From: an uncultured Flavobacteriaceae bacterium
GTDB lineage: Bacteria > Bacteroidota > Bacteroidia > Flavobacteriales > Flavobacteriaceae
Direction of reading: 5' to 3'
Length of the DNA: 12,101 nt
NCBI GenBank assembly: GCA_938018045.1
Contig: CALIIP010000123.1
Span: 1 to 12,101 of the forward strand
The notes under the pieces: model-generated
What the model saw: the letters and a program-made list of their open reading frames with translations, nothing else
What the model was told of the DNA's origin: nothing
The model's database searches: none
Made by a program: the position numbers and the translations under genes
In this document: positions 1 through 7,487 of the stretch, piece by piece
How positions within the stretch are numbered: the stretch's first letter is position 1
Layout of the letters: each line of letters starts with the position of its first letter

Positions 1-237
1 GATGAGTATCAATTAATTATTAATTCTACACCTTTAGGAACATTTCCAAAGATTCAAGAATGCCCAGATATCCCTTATGAATTTCTCACAGACAATCATA
101 TTTTATATGATTTAATCTACAATCCTTCAGAATCTGAATTCTTAAAAAGAGGAAAAAAACAAGGTGCAATTATTAAAAACGGATTGGAAATGCTTGAACT
201 ACAAGCTGAAAAATCATGGGAAATATGGAATTCTTAG
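1..237 (+). CDS. aroE: Shikimate dehydrogenase, C-terminal part (5' end outside window)
   Basis: The open frame from base 1 to the TAG at 235-237 encodes the last 78 residues of an AroE-like NADP-dependent shikimate dehydrogenase. In the family this enzyme reduces 3-dehydroshikimate to shikimate in cytosolic aromatic amino acid and chorismate synthesis. Visible family signatures are INSTPLGTFP near the start, which belongs to the nucleotide-binding domain, then YDLIYNPSESEFL and the C-terminal helix NGLEMLELQAEKSWEIW, which packs back on the substrate domain. The catalytic Lys/Asp pair lies in the N-terminal domain and is outside the window, so activity cannot be judged. It is followed after 128 bases by the DUF349 gene on the same strand, an order I recall from other flavobacteria. 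No terminator is visible between them, so co-transcription is possible. Confidence 0.9.
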   Translation, partial: DEYQLIINSTPLGTFPKIQECPDIPYEFLTDNHILYDLIYNPSESEFLKRGKKQGAIIKNGLEMLELQAEKSWEIWNS

Positions 238-267
238 TTTTACCTTAATAGTACGCAACTTTTTGAG

Positions 268-275
268 TATTTTTG
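268..275 (+). promoter_or_regulatory. Candidate -7 box for the DUF349 gene
   Basis: TATTTTTG fits the Bacteroidota -7 consensus TAnnTTTG. It lies in the gap after aroE, about 90 bases before the DUF349 start. No TTG-type -33 box is visible 17-23 bases upstream, so this is a weak call. A 7-base inverted repeat (TATCTAT at 276-282, ATAGATA at 287-293) follows directly, where transcription would begin. Confidence 0.3.
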
Positions 276-365
276 TATCTATTAGTATAGATAAGCAAAA
301 GTTATGCTGTAAGTTTTGTTTCTATTTATTACTAATTTTTACATGGATCCTAAAAACATTATAAG

Positions 366-2282
366 ATGTTAGACACAAATGATGGTAATCTTCAAGACCT
401 TAATGAAGAAAAAAAAGTGACACAAACTGAAGTTGCTAAGCTAGAAATTCAAACAGAAAAAATTGAAGATGAAACTGTTTCTGATGAGAAATCAGAAGTT
501 GAGGTTGTAGATGAAATTGAAGAAAAAATTGCTGAATCTGCAGAAAAAGTAGAAGAAGAAAAAGAGGAAGAGTCTGTAAATTATGAAGATATGACCCTTG
601 AAAATCTTGTTGATAGTTTTGAGAAACTATTAAAAGGGAATCCGATTCAGAAAATAAATAAACAGGCTAATGCTATCAAGAATTCATTTGATGAGCAGTT
701 TTCAAAATTATTAGCAGAAAAAAAAGCAGCCTTTATTGAAGAAGGAGGTGAAAGTATAGACTTTAATTATTCTAATCCGTTAAAAAATAAATTTAATGGA
801 TTGATTAAAGAATTTCGTGATACTCGTACAAAATATTATAAGAGTCAGGAGTCTGAATTAAAAGATAATCTTGAACTTCGATTGAGCGTAATTGAGGAAT
901 TAAAGGGTCTAATTGAAAATGCAGAGCCTAAAACAATGTATAATAACTTCCGTGATATTCAATCAAAGTGGAGAAAAATTGGTCCTGTAGTTAGAGAGAG
1001 ATACAATGATACTTGGAAAACCTTTCATCATCATGTTGAGCGTTTTTACGATTTGTTACACATGAGTAATGATTTTAGAGATTTGGATTTCAAACATAAC
1101 TTAGATGAAAAACTAAAGCTAATTGTGCAAGTAGAAACACTTGCTGAGAGTGAAGATGTAAATTATGCATTTAAGCAATTACAAATTATACACAAAAGAT
1201 GGAAGGAAGAAGTTGGGCCTGTTGCTCGTGAGTTTAGAGTTGATGTTTGGGATAAATTTAGTGCTGCAACAAAGAAAATTCATGACAAGCGTCATCAGAA
1301 TTTTAAAAAACTAAGAGGTAAATACGAAGAAAATATTGTTAAAAAACAAGAAATAATTGCAGAAATTAGTGCAATAGACACTTCTAACAATAGCAAGCAT
1401 AGTGATTGGCAGCAAAGTATAAAAGCAATTGAAGCATTGCGCGAAAAGTTCTTTAAAGCTGGTAATGTTCCAAAATCTGAAAGTGATAAGATTTGGAATC
1501 AATTTAAAGAAGCAACACGTAAATTTAACAGAAGTAAAAACACTTTTTATAAGAACATAAAAGGAGTTCAGCAAGAAAACCTTGATAAGAAAATGAAACT
1601 TATTGAGCAAGCAGAATCTCTAAAAGATAGTGAGGATTGGAAAGAGGTGACAGAAGTGATGAAAAAAATTCAATCAGATTGGAGAAAAATAGGTCATGTG
1701 CCAAGAAAAGATTCAGATAAGATTTGGAACCAATTTAAAGGCGCTTGTAATCATTATTTTGATAGATATCATACATATCAAAATGCTGGAAGTGAAGAAG
1801 AACAAGAGATTTTTAAAAACAAAAAATCATTACTAGAGACTATACAGAAAGAAGTTGAAGGAAAAGATAAGGTTGAATTAGATAGTGTTAAAGGTTATAT
1901 AAGAGATTGGCGATCTTTAGGAAGAGTTCCTCATAGTATGCGAAATATTGAGTCTAAATTCTCTAAAGTTGTTGACGTACTTTTTTCTAAACTATCTATA
2001 GATAAAAAAGATATGGAAATGATTAAGTTTGAGAACCAAATGGAAGGTCTGTTGACTCAAAATGACATGAGAAAGTTGGATAGCGAGCAGATACATATCA
2101 GAAAGAAAATAGATGAATCTGTTAGAGAAATTAACCAGTTGGAAAATAACTTAAGTTTCTTTGCCAATGCAAAAGCTGACAGTCCTTTATTAAAAAATGT
2201 TGTAAATAATATTGAAAACCATAAAAAAGATTTAGAGGTTTTAAAATCTAAACTGAGTTATTTGACCAATTTAGATTACTAA
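366..2282 (+). CDS. DUF349 repeat protein
   Basis: This is a 638-residue protein of the DUF349 family, whose role is not established. Residues 1-75 are very acidic, low in complexity and probably disordered. Then come five tandem DUF349 units recognised by a core of W-[RK]-x-x-G-x-V-[PA]-[RH] followed by an IW/VW..F helix. The cores are at W202 (KWRKIGPV), W279 (RWKEEVGPV), F362 (KFFKAGNVP, where Phe replaces Trp), W439 (DWRKIGHVP) and W515 (DWRSLGRVP), giving a period near 77 residues. The C-terminal 80 residues look like a coiled coil. There is no signal peptide or membrane segment, so it should be cytosolic. The start at 366 was chosen because it is the first ATG of the frame before the acidic head. 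It ends just before a strong terminator. Repeats 3 and 4 share almost identical DNA. The highly charged helical repeats suggest a binding or scaffold role, but that is inference. Confidence 0.9.
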   Translation: MLDTNDGNLQDLNEEKKVTQTEVAKLEIQTEKIEDETVSDEKSEVEVVDEIEEKIAESAEKVEEEKEEESVNYEDMTLENLVDSFEKLLKGNPIQKINKQANAIKNSFDEQFSKLLAEKKAAFIEEGGESIDFNYSNPLKNKFNGLIKEFRDTRTKYYKSQESELKDNLELRLSVIEELKGLIENAEPKTMYNNFRDIQSKWRKIGPVVRERYNDTWKTFHHHVERFYDLLHMSNDFRDLDFKHNLDEKLKLIVQVETLAESEDVNYAFKQLQIIHKRWKEEVGPVAREFRVDVWDKFSAATKKIHDKRHQNFKKLRGKYEENIVKKQEIIAEISAIDTSNNSKHSDWQQSIKAIEALREKFFKAGNVPKSESDKIWNQFKEATRKFNRSKNTFYKNIKGVQQENLDKKMKLIEQAESLKDSEDWKEVTEVMKKIQSDWRKIGHVPRKDSDKIWNQFKGACNHYFDRYHTYQNAGSEEEQEIFKNKKSLLETIQKEVEGKDKVELDSVKGYIRDWRSLGRVPHSMRNIESKFSKVVDVLFSKLSIDKKDMEMIKFENQMEGLLTQNDMRKLDSEQIHIRKKIDESVREINQLENNLSFFANAKADSPLLKNVVNNIENHKKDLEVLKSKLSYLTNLDY

Positions 2283-2300
2283 TTTTAAAACTATTATAAC

Positions 2301-2332
2301 AAAAAAAACTCTCAGAAATGAGAGTTTTTTTT
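2301..2332. terminator. Bidirectional Rho-independent terminator
   Basis: A perfect 14-bp stem (eight A, then CTCTCA, paired to TGAGAG and eight T) closes a GAAA tetraloop at 2315-2318. The stem is flanked by A-runs on the left and T-runs on the right, so it gives a U-tract when transcribed from either strand. It sits between the convergent DUF349 gene (+) and the YceI-like gene (-) and can terminate both the aroE/DUF349 transcript and the seven-gene - strand operon. Confidence 0.92.
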
Positions 2333-2354
2333 ATGCTTTTTTTTTTAAAATTGA

Positions 2355-2966
2355 TTACTCAACTTTTAAATAGGTTGCAACGTTTATTTCTACTTCGCTC
2401 CAAGTTTTACTTATTCCGTCAGGTCCTTTATGTAGTTCGAAACAGACTTTATTAAGGCTTTCCATTGCTTTACTACCGTTAAAATCTTCAATATTTAATG
2501 TTCCAGATAAAGTTACCATTTGTCCGCTTTTCATATATTCGATAGGGAAAGAATTTGTAACACCATTCATTTTAATTGTAGCAATCCCTTTGTTATGTTC
2601 AGTCACTTCTAGTTTTCCAGATAATAACTCTGTATTATCCATAACACCAAAAAAGAATTTTTTTAATTTTGAATCTCTTTCATCATTATTACTGAAAAGA
2701 CTACTTACAGGAATAGAAAATTCTAAACCATTCAAAACTTCTTTTACAGTTGTAGCTTTTTCTGAAGTAATAGTTACTTCGGTAAATTCACCATTAACTG
2801 CTACCTTATCAGTTGTTTTAAAGGCTGTCCAGCCAACTTTAGTTGTAAGTGGTACAATTGAATATGTTTTTTCTGAAGAACTTATATTTTCATTTTTCTT
2901 AGCATCAGTTTTACAAGAAATTAGTAGTAAACTGAAAATTGATAATAAAATTATTTTATTTTTCAT
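2355..2966 (-). CDS. YceI-like domain lipoprotein
   Basis: This 203-residue protein has a lipoprotein signal: Met-Lys-Asn-Lys, a hydrophobic stretch, then a lipobox LLISC with Cys18 as the lipidation site. The mature part matches the YceI-like family, a lipocalin-like beta barrel that in characterised members binds polyisoprenoid or other long lipophilic chains. Seen family features include VGWTAFKTTDKVAVNGEF near the start of the barrel, an F-F-G region after a DxKLKKFFF segment, and the closing SKTWSEVEINVATYLK strand. The residues after Cys18 (KTDAKK) do not form the acidic surface-export signal described in Bacteroidota, so a periplasm-facing anchor is more likely. It is the last gene of the - strand operon, 6 bases after the acyl-CoA-binding protein gene. 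That context agrees with a lipid-related role, but the ligand is unknown. Confidence 0.88.
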   Translation of the reverse strand: MKNKIILLSIFSLLLISCKTDAKKNENISSSEKTYSIVPLTTKVGWTAFKTTDKVAVNGEFTEVTITSEKATTVKEVLNGLEFSIPVSSLFSNNDERDSKLKKFFFGVMDNTELLSGKLEVTEHNKGIATIKMNGVTNSFPIEYMKSGQMVTLSGTLNIEDFNGSKAMESLNKVCFELHKGPDGISKTWSEVEINVATYLKVE

Positions 2967-2972
2967 AGGGTG

Positions 2973-3239
2973 TTATTTTTTAGATTTTAAGTATTTATTT
3001 ACAAGTTTTATATAATTTTTTTTAGCCTCATCTTCTGTTAAATGACTAAGTTGAAACCAAGCATTTAATTTAAAAGCATTTCTTAATTCTTCGTTGTCAT
3101 TTCCTTTTCTATAGTGATTACCTTGTGTTGCTTGTTTATAATATGCGTAAAACTTGAGCATAATATCTGGCGGTAATTTTATATCAGTATTTGAAGCTAA
3201 TAAATATGCACTATTAAATTTAGTTTCTAAATCTTTCAT
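2973..3239 (-). CDS. Acyl-CoA-binding protein (ACBP family)
   Basis: This 88-residue, all-helical cytosolic protein has the length of classical ACBP (about 86-90 residues). The family binds long-chain acyl-CoA thioesters and serves as a carrier and buffer for lipid synthesis. The diagnostic helix-2 motif is present as FYAYYKQATQGN (residues 30-41), with Tyr33-Tyr34-Lys35-Gln-Ala-Thr matching the ligand-binding YKQAT. The second block, AFKLNAWFQLSHLTEDEA (55-72), corresponds to the canonical KWDAW segment, with Leu-Asn in place of Trp-Asp. The gene lies 56 bases after psd and 6 bases before the YceI-like gene, which links it to the phospholipid genes. ACBP is best known from eukaryotes, and small free-standing copies occur in some bacteria including Bacteroidota. 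Confidence 0.88.
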   Translation of the reverse strand: MKDLETKFNSAYLLASNTDIKLPPDIMLKFYAYYKQATQGNHYRKGNDNEELRNAFKLNAWFQLSHLTEDEAKKNYIKLVNKYLKSKK

Positions 3240-3256
3240 TGGTTAGTTTACTTCTT

Positions 3257-3264
3257 CAAAATTA
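3257..3264 (-). promoter_or_regulatory. Candidate internal -7 box before the ACBP gene
   Basis: On the - strand this reads TAATTTTG, a fit to TAnnTTTG, 17 bases upstream of the ACBP start. It lies in the longest gap (56 bases) of the seven-gene operon. No -33 TTG is visible at a good distance. It could give extra transcription of the ACBP and YceI genes, or be a chance match in AT-rich DNA. Confidence 0.25.
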
Positions 3265-3295
3265 ATAAAAAGAAATGATTTATAAGAAACATAAA

Positions 3296-3946
3296 CTACA
3301 TCGAAGCAATTATTTCTTCTCCACCTTTTACTTTTTGCTCTAGTTTTACATTGATTTTTGTTCCAATAGGTAAAAATAGATCTACACGAGAACCAAATTT
3401 AATAAATCCAGCATCTTCACCTTGAACTGCAGTATCATCAACCTTTGCATAGTTTACAATACGTTTTGCAACTGCACCAGCAATTTGGCGATATAACACT
3501 TCTCCAAAAGTTTCATTTTTCACAACGATAGTTGTTCGTTCGTTTTCGGTTGATGCTTTTGGATGCCAAGCAACAAGATATTTTCCTGGATGATACTTGC
3601 TGTAAACTACTTTTCCACTGATAGGATATCGAGTAACGTGTACGTTTAACGGTGACATAAAAATAGAAACTTGAATCATTTTTTTCTTATAAAATTCTGG
3701 TTCAAAAACTTCTTCAATTACAACAACTTTTCCGTCAACAGGAGAAATTATATGCTCGCTGTTTTGAACTGTGTTTCTTTTTGGGTTTCTAAAAAATTGT
3801 AAAATCAATATAAAGAAAAGTATAAACACTGACGAAATAGCCATTCTCAACCAATTAATTTCAATGAATTTATCTGTTGTTAAAATTGCAATCAATAATA
3901 AAATTATTGAAATTAAAATAATTTTATACCCTTCTTTATGAAACAT
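3296..3946 (-). CDS. psd: Phosphatidylserine decarboxylase, short PSD-A type
   Basis: This 216-residue protein belongs to the phosphatidylserine decarboxylase family, which converts phosphatidylserine to phosphatidylethanolamine at the inner membrane. The family matures by self-cleavage that turns a serine into a pyruvoyl group. The proposed cleavage site is Gly185-Ser186 in FGSRVDLFLP, typical of the short class rather than the LGST of the long enterobacterial class. The other triad members are visible as Asp71 in SPVDGKV and His103 in FMSPLNVHVTRYP. Two membrane segments at about residues 8-24 and 33-51 anchor the N-terminus, ending in FFRNPKR. It follows cdsA by 12 bases, so the CDP-diacylglycerol and PE-forming steps are co-expressed. 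The intervening phosphatidylserine synthase gene is not in the window. Confidence 0.93.
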   Translation of the reverse strand: MFHKEGYKIILISIILLLIAILTTDKFIEINWLRMAISSVFILFFILILQFFRNPKRNTVQNSEHIISPVDGKVVVIEEVFEPEFYKKKMIQVSIFMSPLNVHVTRYPISGKVVYSKYHPGKYLVAWHPKASTENERTTIVVKNETFGEVLYRQIAGAVAKRIVNYAKVDDTAVQGEDAGFIKFGSRVDLFLPIGTKINVKLEQKVKGGEEIIASM

Positions 3947-3958
3947 TATTTTTTGATT

Positions 3959-4771
3959 TTAGACTATTTGTAAGTAGATAAATATAAATGGTGCTGCAAA
4001 GATAACACTATCAAAGCGATCTAAAAAACCTCCATGACCTGGAATTAAGTTACTACTATCTTTTATTCCTGCTTGTCTTTTAAACATTGACTCTATTAAA
4101 TCTCCAAGTACTCCAAAAATACTTATTAGAACTGAAATTACAATCCATTGTGTTAACGAAAGTACAGTAAATGAATTCGCAATAATTATACTTGCTATTA
4201 CTGATGCAATAAAACCGCCTATAAATCCGGCTATTGTTTTGTTTGGAGATATTCGTTGTAAAAGTTTTCTTTTCCCAAAATTCTTACCAATTAGATATGC
4301 AAAACTATCACTACTCCAAATGATAAGGAATACTCCTAATATTGTTGTGCTAGCATATTGAAAATCAGTATTTAAAAATGGTATTTGTGCAATTAATATA
4401 AATGGTACTACTATATAAATAAGCGATAAATATATTTTTCCTAAATGACTTACAATTTCATCTTTTTTGGCAAGTAAAATCCATGCAAATGAACAGAAAA
4501 TAGTTAGAAACAATGTGACACCAACATATTCAAATATTAATTTAGAAGGTACGTCTTCTACATTTAGTATGTTTCCAAAAAGATAAGCCAAGAAACCTAT
4601 AATATAAGGAAAAAAACTTTTTAATGAAATCATTTTACTGAACTCATAAAGACAGAGCATCATTAAAACAAAAAATGTTGTTAAGAAACTTATTTTACTA
4701 TATGATATAGAAAAAACAAGAACAACTACATAGATGATTCCAGATAAAATACGTTTTGTAAAGTTGCTCAT
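3959..4771 (-). CDS. cdsA: Phosphatidate cytidylyltransferase (CDP-diacylglycerol synthase)
   Basis: This 270-residue integral membrane protein makes CDP-diacylglycerol from CTP and phosphatidic acid, the branch point of phospholipid synthesis. The full CdsA family signature is present at residues 228-254: SMFKRQAGIKD, then a spacer, then PGHGG and DRFD (Asp238, His246, Asp251 and Asp254 among the conserved polar residues). An earlier conserved patch, WSSDSFAYLIGKNFGK and SPNKT near the middle, also fits. About seven or eight hydrophobic helices can be seen, and the length is normal for the family. It starts 3 bases after the LUD gene stop and ends 12 bases before psd, consistent with tight translational linkage in one operon. 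Confidence 0.95.
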   Translation of the reverse strand: MSNFTKRILSGIIYVVVLVFSISYSKISFLTTFFVLMMLCLYEFSKMISLKSFFPYIIGFLAYLFGNILNVEDVPSKLIFEYVGVTLFLTIFCSFAWILLAKKDEIVSHLGKIYLSLIYIVVPFILIAQIPFLNTDFQYASTTILGVFLIIWSSDSFAYLIGKNFGKRKLLQRISPNKTIAGFIGGFIASVIASIIIANSFTVLSLTQWIVISVLISIFGVLGDLIESMFKRQAGIKDSSNLIPGHGGFLDRFDSVIFAAPFIFIYLQIV

Positions 4772-4774
4772 TTG

Positions 4775-5359
4775 CTATAAATCTTCTAGTAATAGTAAAT
4801 ATAAATTCTTAGAATTACTTGTGCCATAACTCATAAAACTATCTTCACTTTTGTTACCGTAATTTTTGATAGAACTAATATTAGCAGGTAAATTATTTTT
4901 ATGTTTTACTCTTATTCCTGTTAAACTATCTCCCATATTTTTTACAATTTGACTTGTTGTTGCGAAAACAATAAAGTCGTTTGAGAGTTCTGAAAGACGC
5001 TTGTCTTCAATTTGATTGGAAGAGAAAAGTATACTACCGTTTTCAGAGATTAGTTGTTCACAAGTGGTAAGAAAAGGTGTTTTTTTATCAAATTCTGATA
5101 TAGTTTTAATTTCTATAGGACTAATTAGTTTTGCTAAACCTTTTTCTTTATAAGTGATTGTTTCCCAATCGTTCTCTTTTAAAATATTCAAAATATTAAG
5201 AGTTACATCTTCTACTTTTTGAGAATACAAAAATTTTCCACCAAGTTTAATGAAATTATGAACAAAAGAGTCATCTAAAGAAAGAGAAACTTTCTGATTC
5301 TTAATTTCCTTGTCTTTTGACTTTTCTGAACTTTTGAATAATTTATTAAAAAAATTCAT
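4775..5359 (-). CDS. LUD domain protein (LutC/YkgG-like), function unknown
   Basis: This 194-residue soluble protein resembles the LUD family, the fold of LutC and YkgG in lactate utilisation. The first 20 residues are Lys-rich and probably flexible. The core shows the family pattern of an acceptor segment TTCEQLISENGSILFSS (residues 98-114, with the conserved Glu106-Asn-Gly108), then a hydrophobic strand DFIVFATTSQIVKNM (128-142), and a C-terminal strand KNLYLLLLEDL after a conserved Ser/Thr-rich turn (SYGTSNS). No LutA or LutB partner and no iron-sulfur cysteine motif is nearby, so lactate oxidation is unlikely. The gene sits between ftsH (41 bases) and cdsA (3 bases). I recall the same placement in other flavobacteria, which suggests a role tied to membrane lipid synthesis or FtsH. 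That role is inference only. Confidence 0.8.
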   Translation of the reverse strand: MNFFNKLFKSSEKSKDKEIKNQKVSLSLDDSFVHNFIKLGGKFLYSQKVEDVTLNILNILKENDWETITYKEKGLAKLISPIEIKTISEFDKKTPFLTTCEQLISENGSILFSSNQIEDKRLSELSNDFIVFATTSQIVKNMGDSLTGIRVKHKNNLPANISSIKNYGNKSEDSFMSYGTSNSKNLYLLLLEDL

Positions 5360-5400
5360 GTACTAGTTTAATATTGATGCTTTATTATAATTCCGTGAAA

Positions 5401-7455
5401 TTATTCATTTTTATCTGAACTCTCATCAGTTTGTTCTATTTTATCTTCAGCTACTTTTTTTTCTGCAATTGCCTTATTTGCTTTTTCTACTTCTTTTTTC
5501 TTTGAATTGCTTATAGCCATTGGTGATTTTTTAAATGGTCTTTCACCAAATATCTTCACTAAATCATCTCCAAAAATAACTTCTTTTTCTAAAAGCAAAT
5601 CTGCCAATTCAATTAATTTATCTTTATTTTCAGTAATTACTTTTATAGCTCTTTGATATTGTTCTTCAATTAATAAAGATATTTCTTCATCTATGGTTTG
5701 CGCTGTCTTTTCACTGTATGGTTTTGTAAATCCATATTCACTTTGACCAGAAGAATCATAATAACTTAAGTTTCCAATTTTATCACTTAATCCATAAATT
5801 GTAACCATAGCTCTTGCTTGTTTGGTTACTTTTTCTAAATCACTCAATGCACCAGTAGTTATAACGTCAAACATTACTTTTTCAGCTGCTCTTCCACCTA
5901 AAGTCATACACATTTCATCAAACATTTGTTGCTTTTCTATAAGCATTCTTTCTTCTGGTAAATACCATGCAGCTCCAAGAGATTGGCCACGAGGGACAAT
6001 AGTAACTTTTACCAAAGGTGCAGCATGTTCAAGCATCCAACCAACTGTAGCATGACCTGCTTCATGGTATGCAACCGTTGTTTTCTCTTTTACCGTAATA
6101 AGTTTATTTTTCTTTTCTAAACCACCAACTATTCTATCTGTTGCATCTAAAAAATCTTGATGATGTACTGCTTTTTTATTGTGTCTTGCCGCTATTAATG
6201 CAGCTTCATTACATAGATTTGCTATATCTGCTCCAGAAAAACCAGGAGTTTGTTTAGATAAAAACTCTAAATTAACATCTTTATGTAGTTTTAAAGGCTT
6301 TATATGTACTTCAAAAATTTCTTTACGCTCATTTAAATCAGGTAAATCAACATAAATTTGACGGTCAAATCTTCCAGCTCGCATCAATGCTTTGTCTAAA
6401 ACATCTGCTCTATTTGTTGCGGCAATTACGATTACATTCGTATCTGTTCCGAAACCATCCATTTCGGTAAGTAATTGGTTTAGTGTATTTTCTCTTTCGT
6501 CATTTCCTCCTGTCATATTGCTTTTTCCACGTGCTCTACCAATTGCATCAATCTCATCAATAAAGATAATTGATGGTGATTTTTGTGCAGCTTGTTTAAA
6601 TAAATCACGAACACGTGATGCTCCAACACCAACAAACATTTCTACAAAATCAGATCCAGAAAGTGAGAAGAAAGGTACTTCTGCTTCACCAGCAACTGCT
6701 TTTGCTAATAATGTTTTACCAGTTCCTGGAGGTCCAACAAGTAATGCTCCTTTTGGGATTTTACCACCAAGGGCTGTATATTTTCCAGGATTTTTAAGGA
6801 AATCTACAATTTCTTGAACTTCTTCTTTTGCACCTTCCAACCCTGCAACATCTTTAAAAGATGTTTGTACTTTCTGATCTTTATCAAATAATTTTGCTTT
6901 TGATTTTCCTATACTAAAAATTTGACTTCCGCCACCTCCAGCACCGCCTCCAGACATACGTTTCATAAAGAATAACCATAATGCAATAAGTATTAAAAAT
7001 GGTAAAAAATTAATTAACAGATCTCCAAGCGTACTATCAACAACTTTATTATCGATAATAAAATCTAAACTTTTAGTTTCTTTATTTTCAACTAAATAGG
7101 TTTCGAAATTTTGTATATCACCATAAGTAACAGTAAAATTAGGTTCTTCAGTTGTACTAAACAAACCTTTTTTCTTGTTATACTTTTTATAAGCTTCTTT
7201 TTCTAAAGCTTCTTTTTTCAAGAATACTTGAGCTGTTCCAAGATTTTTTACAATAACGATTTTTTCAACGTCATTGGTGTCTAAATATGACTTGAATTCA
7301 GTGAAATTCACCTTCTCATTAGGATTGTTCCCATTACCAAACATCATGTATGATAAAATGATAAGAACAGGAATCATATACAACCAACTAAAGTTAAACT
7401 TTGGAAGTTTAACTTGCTCTTTGTTGTCTTTTTTTGGTGTGTTTTGTTTACTCAT
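5401..7455 (-). CDS. ftsH: ATP-dependent zinc metalloprotease FtsH
   Basis: This 684-residue membrane AAA+ protease degrades membrane and short-lived cytosolic proteins. Two membrane helices lie at about residues 24-40 and 145-164 with a roughly 100-residue periplasmic domain between them, followed by a Gly-rich linker. The AAA module has Walker A GPPGTGKT (241-248), the pore loop MFVG (273-276), Walker B IIFIDE (296-301) and the second region of homology with Arg359, Arg362 and Arg365 in RAGRFDRQ. The protease domain has the zinc site HEAGH (464-468) and a probable third ligand, Asp539 in TTGALSDLEKVT. All catalytic residues are intact. The last 45 residues form a charged Lys/Glu-rich tail longer than in E. 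coli, which I recall as usual in this phylum. It follows rsfS by 32 bases. In E. coli FtsH controls lipid balance by degrading LpxC, which makes its place before cdsA and psd notable. Confidence 0.98.
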   Translation of the reverse strand: MSKQNTPKKDNKEQVKLPKFNFSWLYMIPVLIILSYMMFGNGNNPNEKVNFTEFKSYLDTNDVEKIVIVKNLGTAQVFLKKEALEKEAYKKYNKKKGLFSTTEEPNFTVTYGDIQNFETYLVENKETKSLDFIIDNKVVDSTLGDLLINFLPFLILIALWLFFMKRMSGGGAGGGGSQIFSIGKSKAKLFDKDQKVQTSFKDVAGLEGAKEEVQEIVDFLKNPGKYTALGGKIPKGALLVGPPGTGKTLLAKAVAGEAEVPFFSLSGSDFVEMFVGVGASRVRDLFKQAAQKSPSIIFIDEIDAIGRARGKSNMTGGNDERENTLNQLLTEMDGFGTDTNVIVIAATNRADVLDKALMRAGRFDRQIYVDLPDLNERKEIFEVHIKPLKLHKDVNLEFLSKQTPGFSGADIANLCNEAALIAARHNKKAVHHQDFLDATDRIVGGLEKKNKLITVKEKTTVAYHEAGHATVGWMLEHAAPLVKVTIVPRGQSLGAAWYLPEERMLIEKQQMFDEMCMTLGGRAAEKVMFDVITTGALSDLEKVTKQARAMVTIYGLSDKIGNLSYYDSSGQSEYGFTKPYSEKTAQTIDEEISLLIEEQYQRAIKVITENKDKLIELADLLLEKEVIFGDDLVKIFGERPFKKSPMAISNSKKKEVEKANKAIAEKKVAEDKIEQTDESSDKNE

Positions 7456-7487
7456 CTATAGAATTTGATAGTATTTTATTGATTTTT

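Noticed and set aside
164..364. 66-codon + strand frame overlapping the aroE end
   Set aside because: It overlaps the conserved AroE C-terminus in another frame, has low-complexity Phe/Leu/Ile content and matches no family.
343..372. Nine-codon frame (MDPKNIIRC) overlapping the DUF349 start, a possible leader peptide
   Set aside because: It is very short, has no regulatory codon run and no attenuator hairpin follows. Chance is the simpler explanation.
1311..1610. 99-codon - strand frame inside the DUF349 gene
   Set aside because: It is antisense to conserved DUF349 repeats, and its Phe/Asn/Leu-rich composition is what Lys/Glu-rich coding DNA gives on the other strand.
2590..3015. 141-codon + strand frame antisense to the YceI-like gene
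   Set aside because: The - strand frame has a lipobox and YceI family features. The + frame has none and runs across the ACBP/YceI junction.
6392..6817. 141-codon + strand frame antisense to the FtsH ATPase domain
   Set aside because: It is a mirror of strongly conserved Walker A/B coding sequence. It has no family signature and no promoter. The smaller + frames at 5822-6055 and 6615-6797 were rejected for the same reason.
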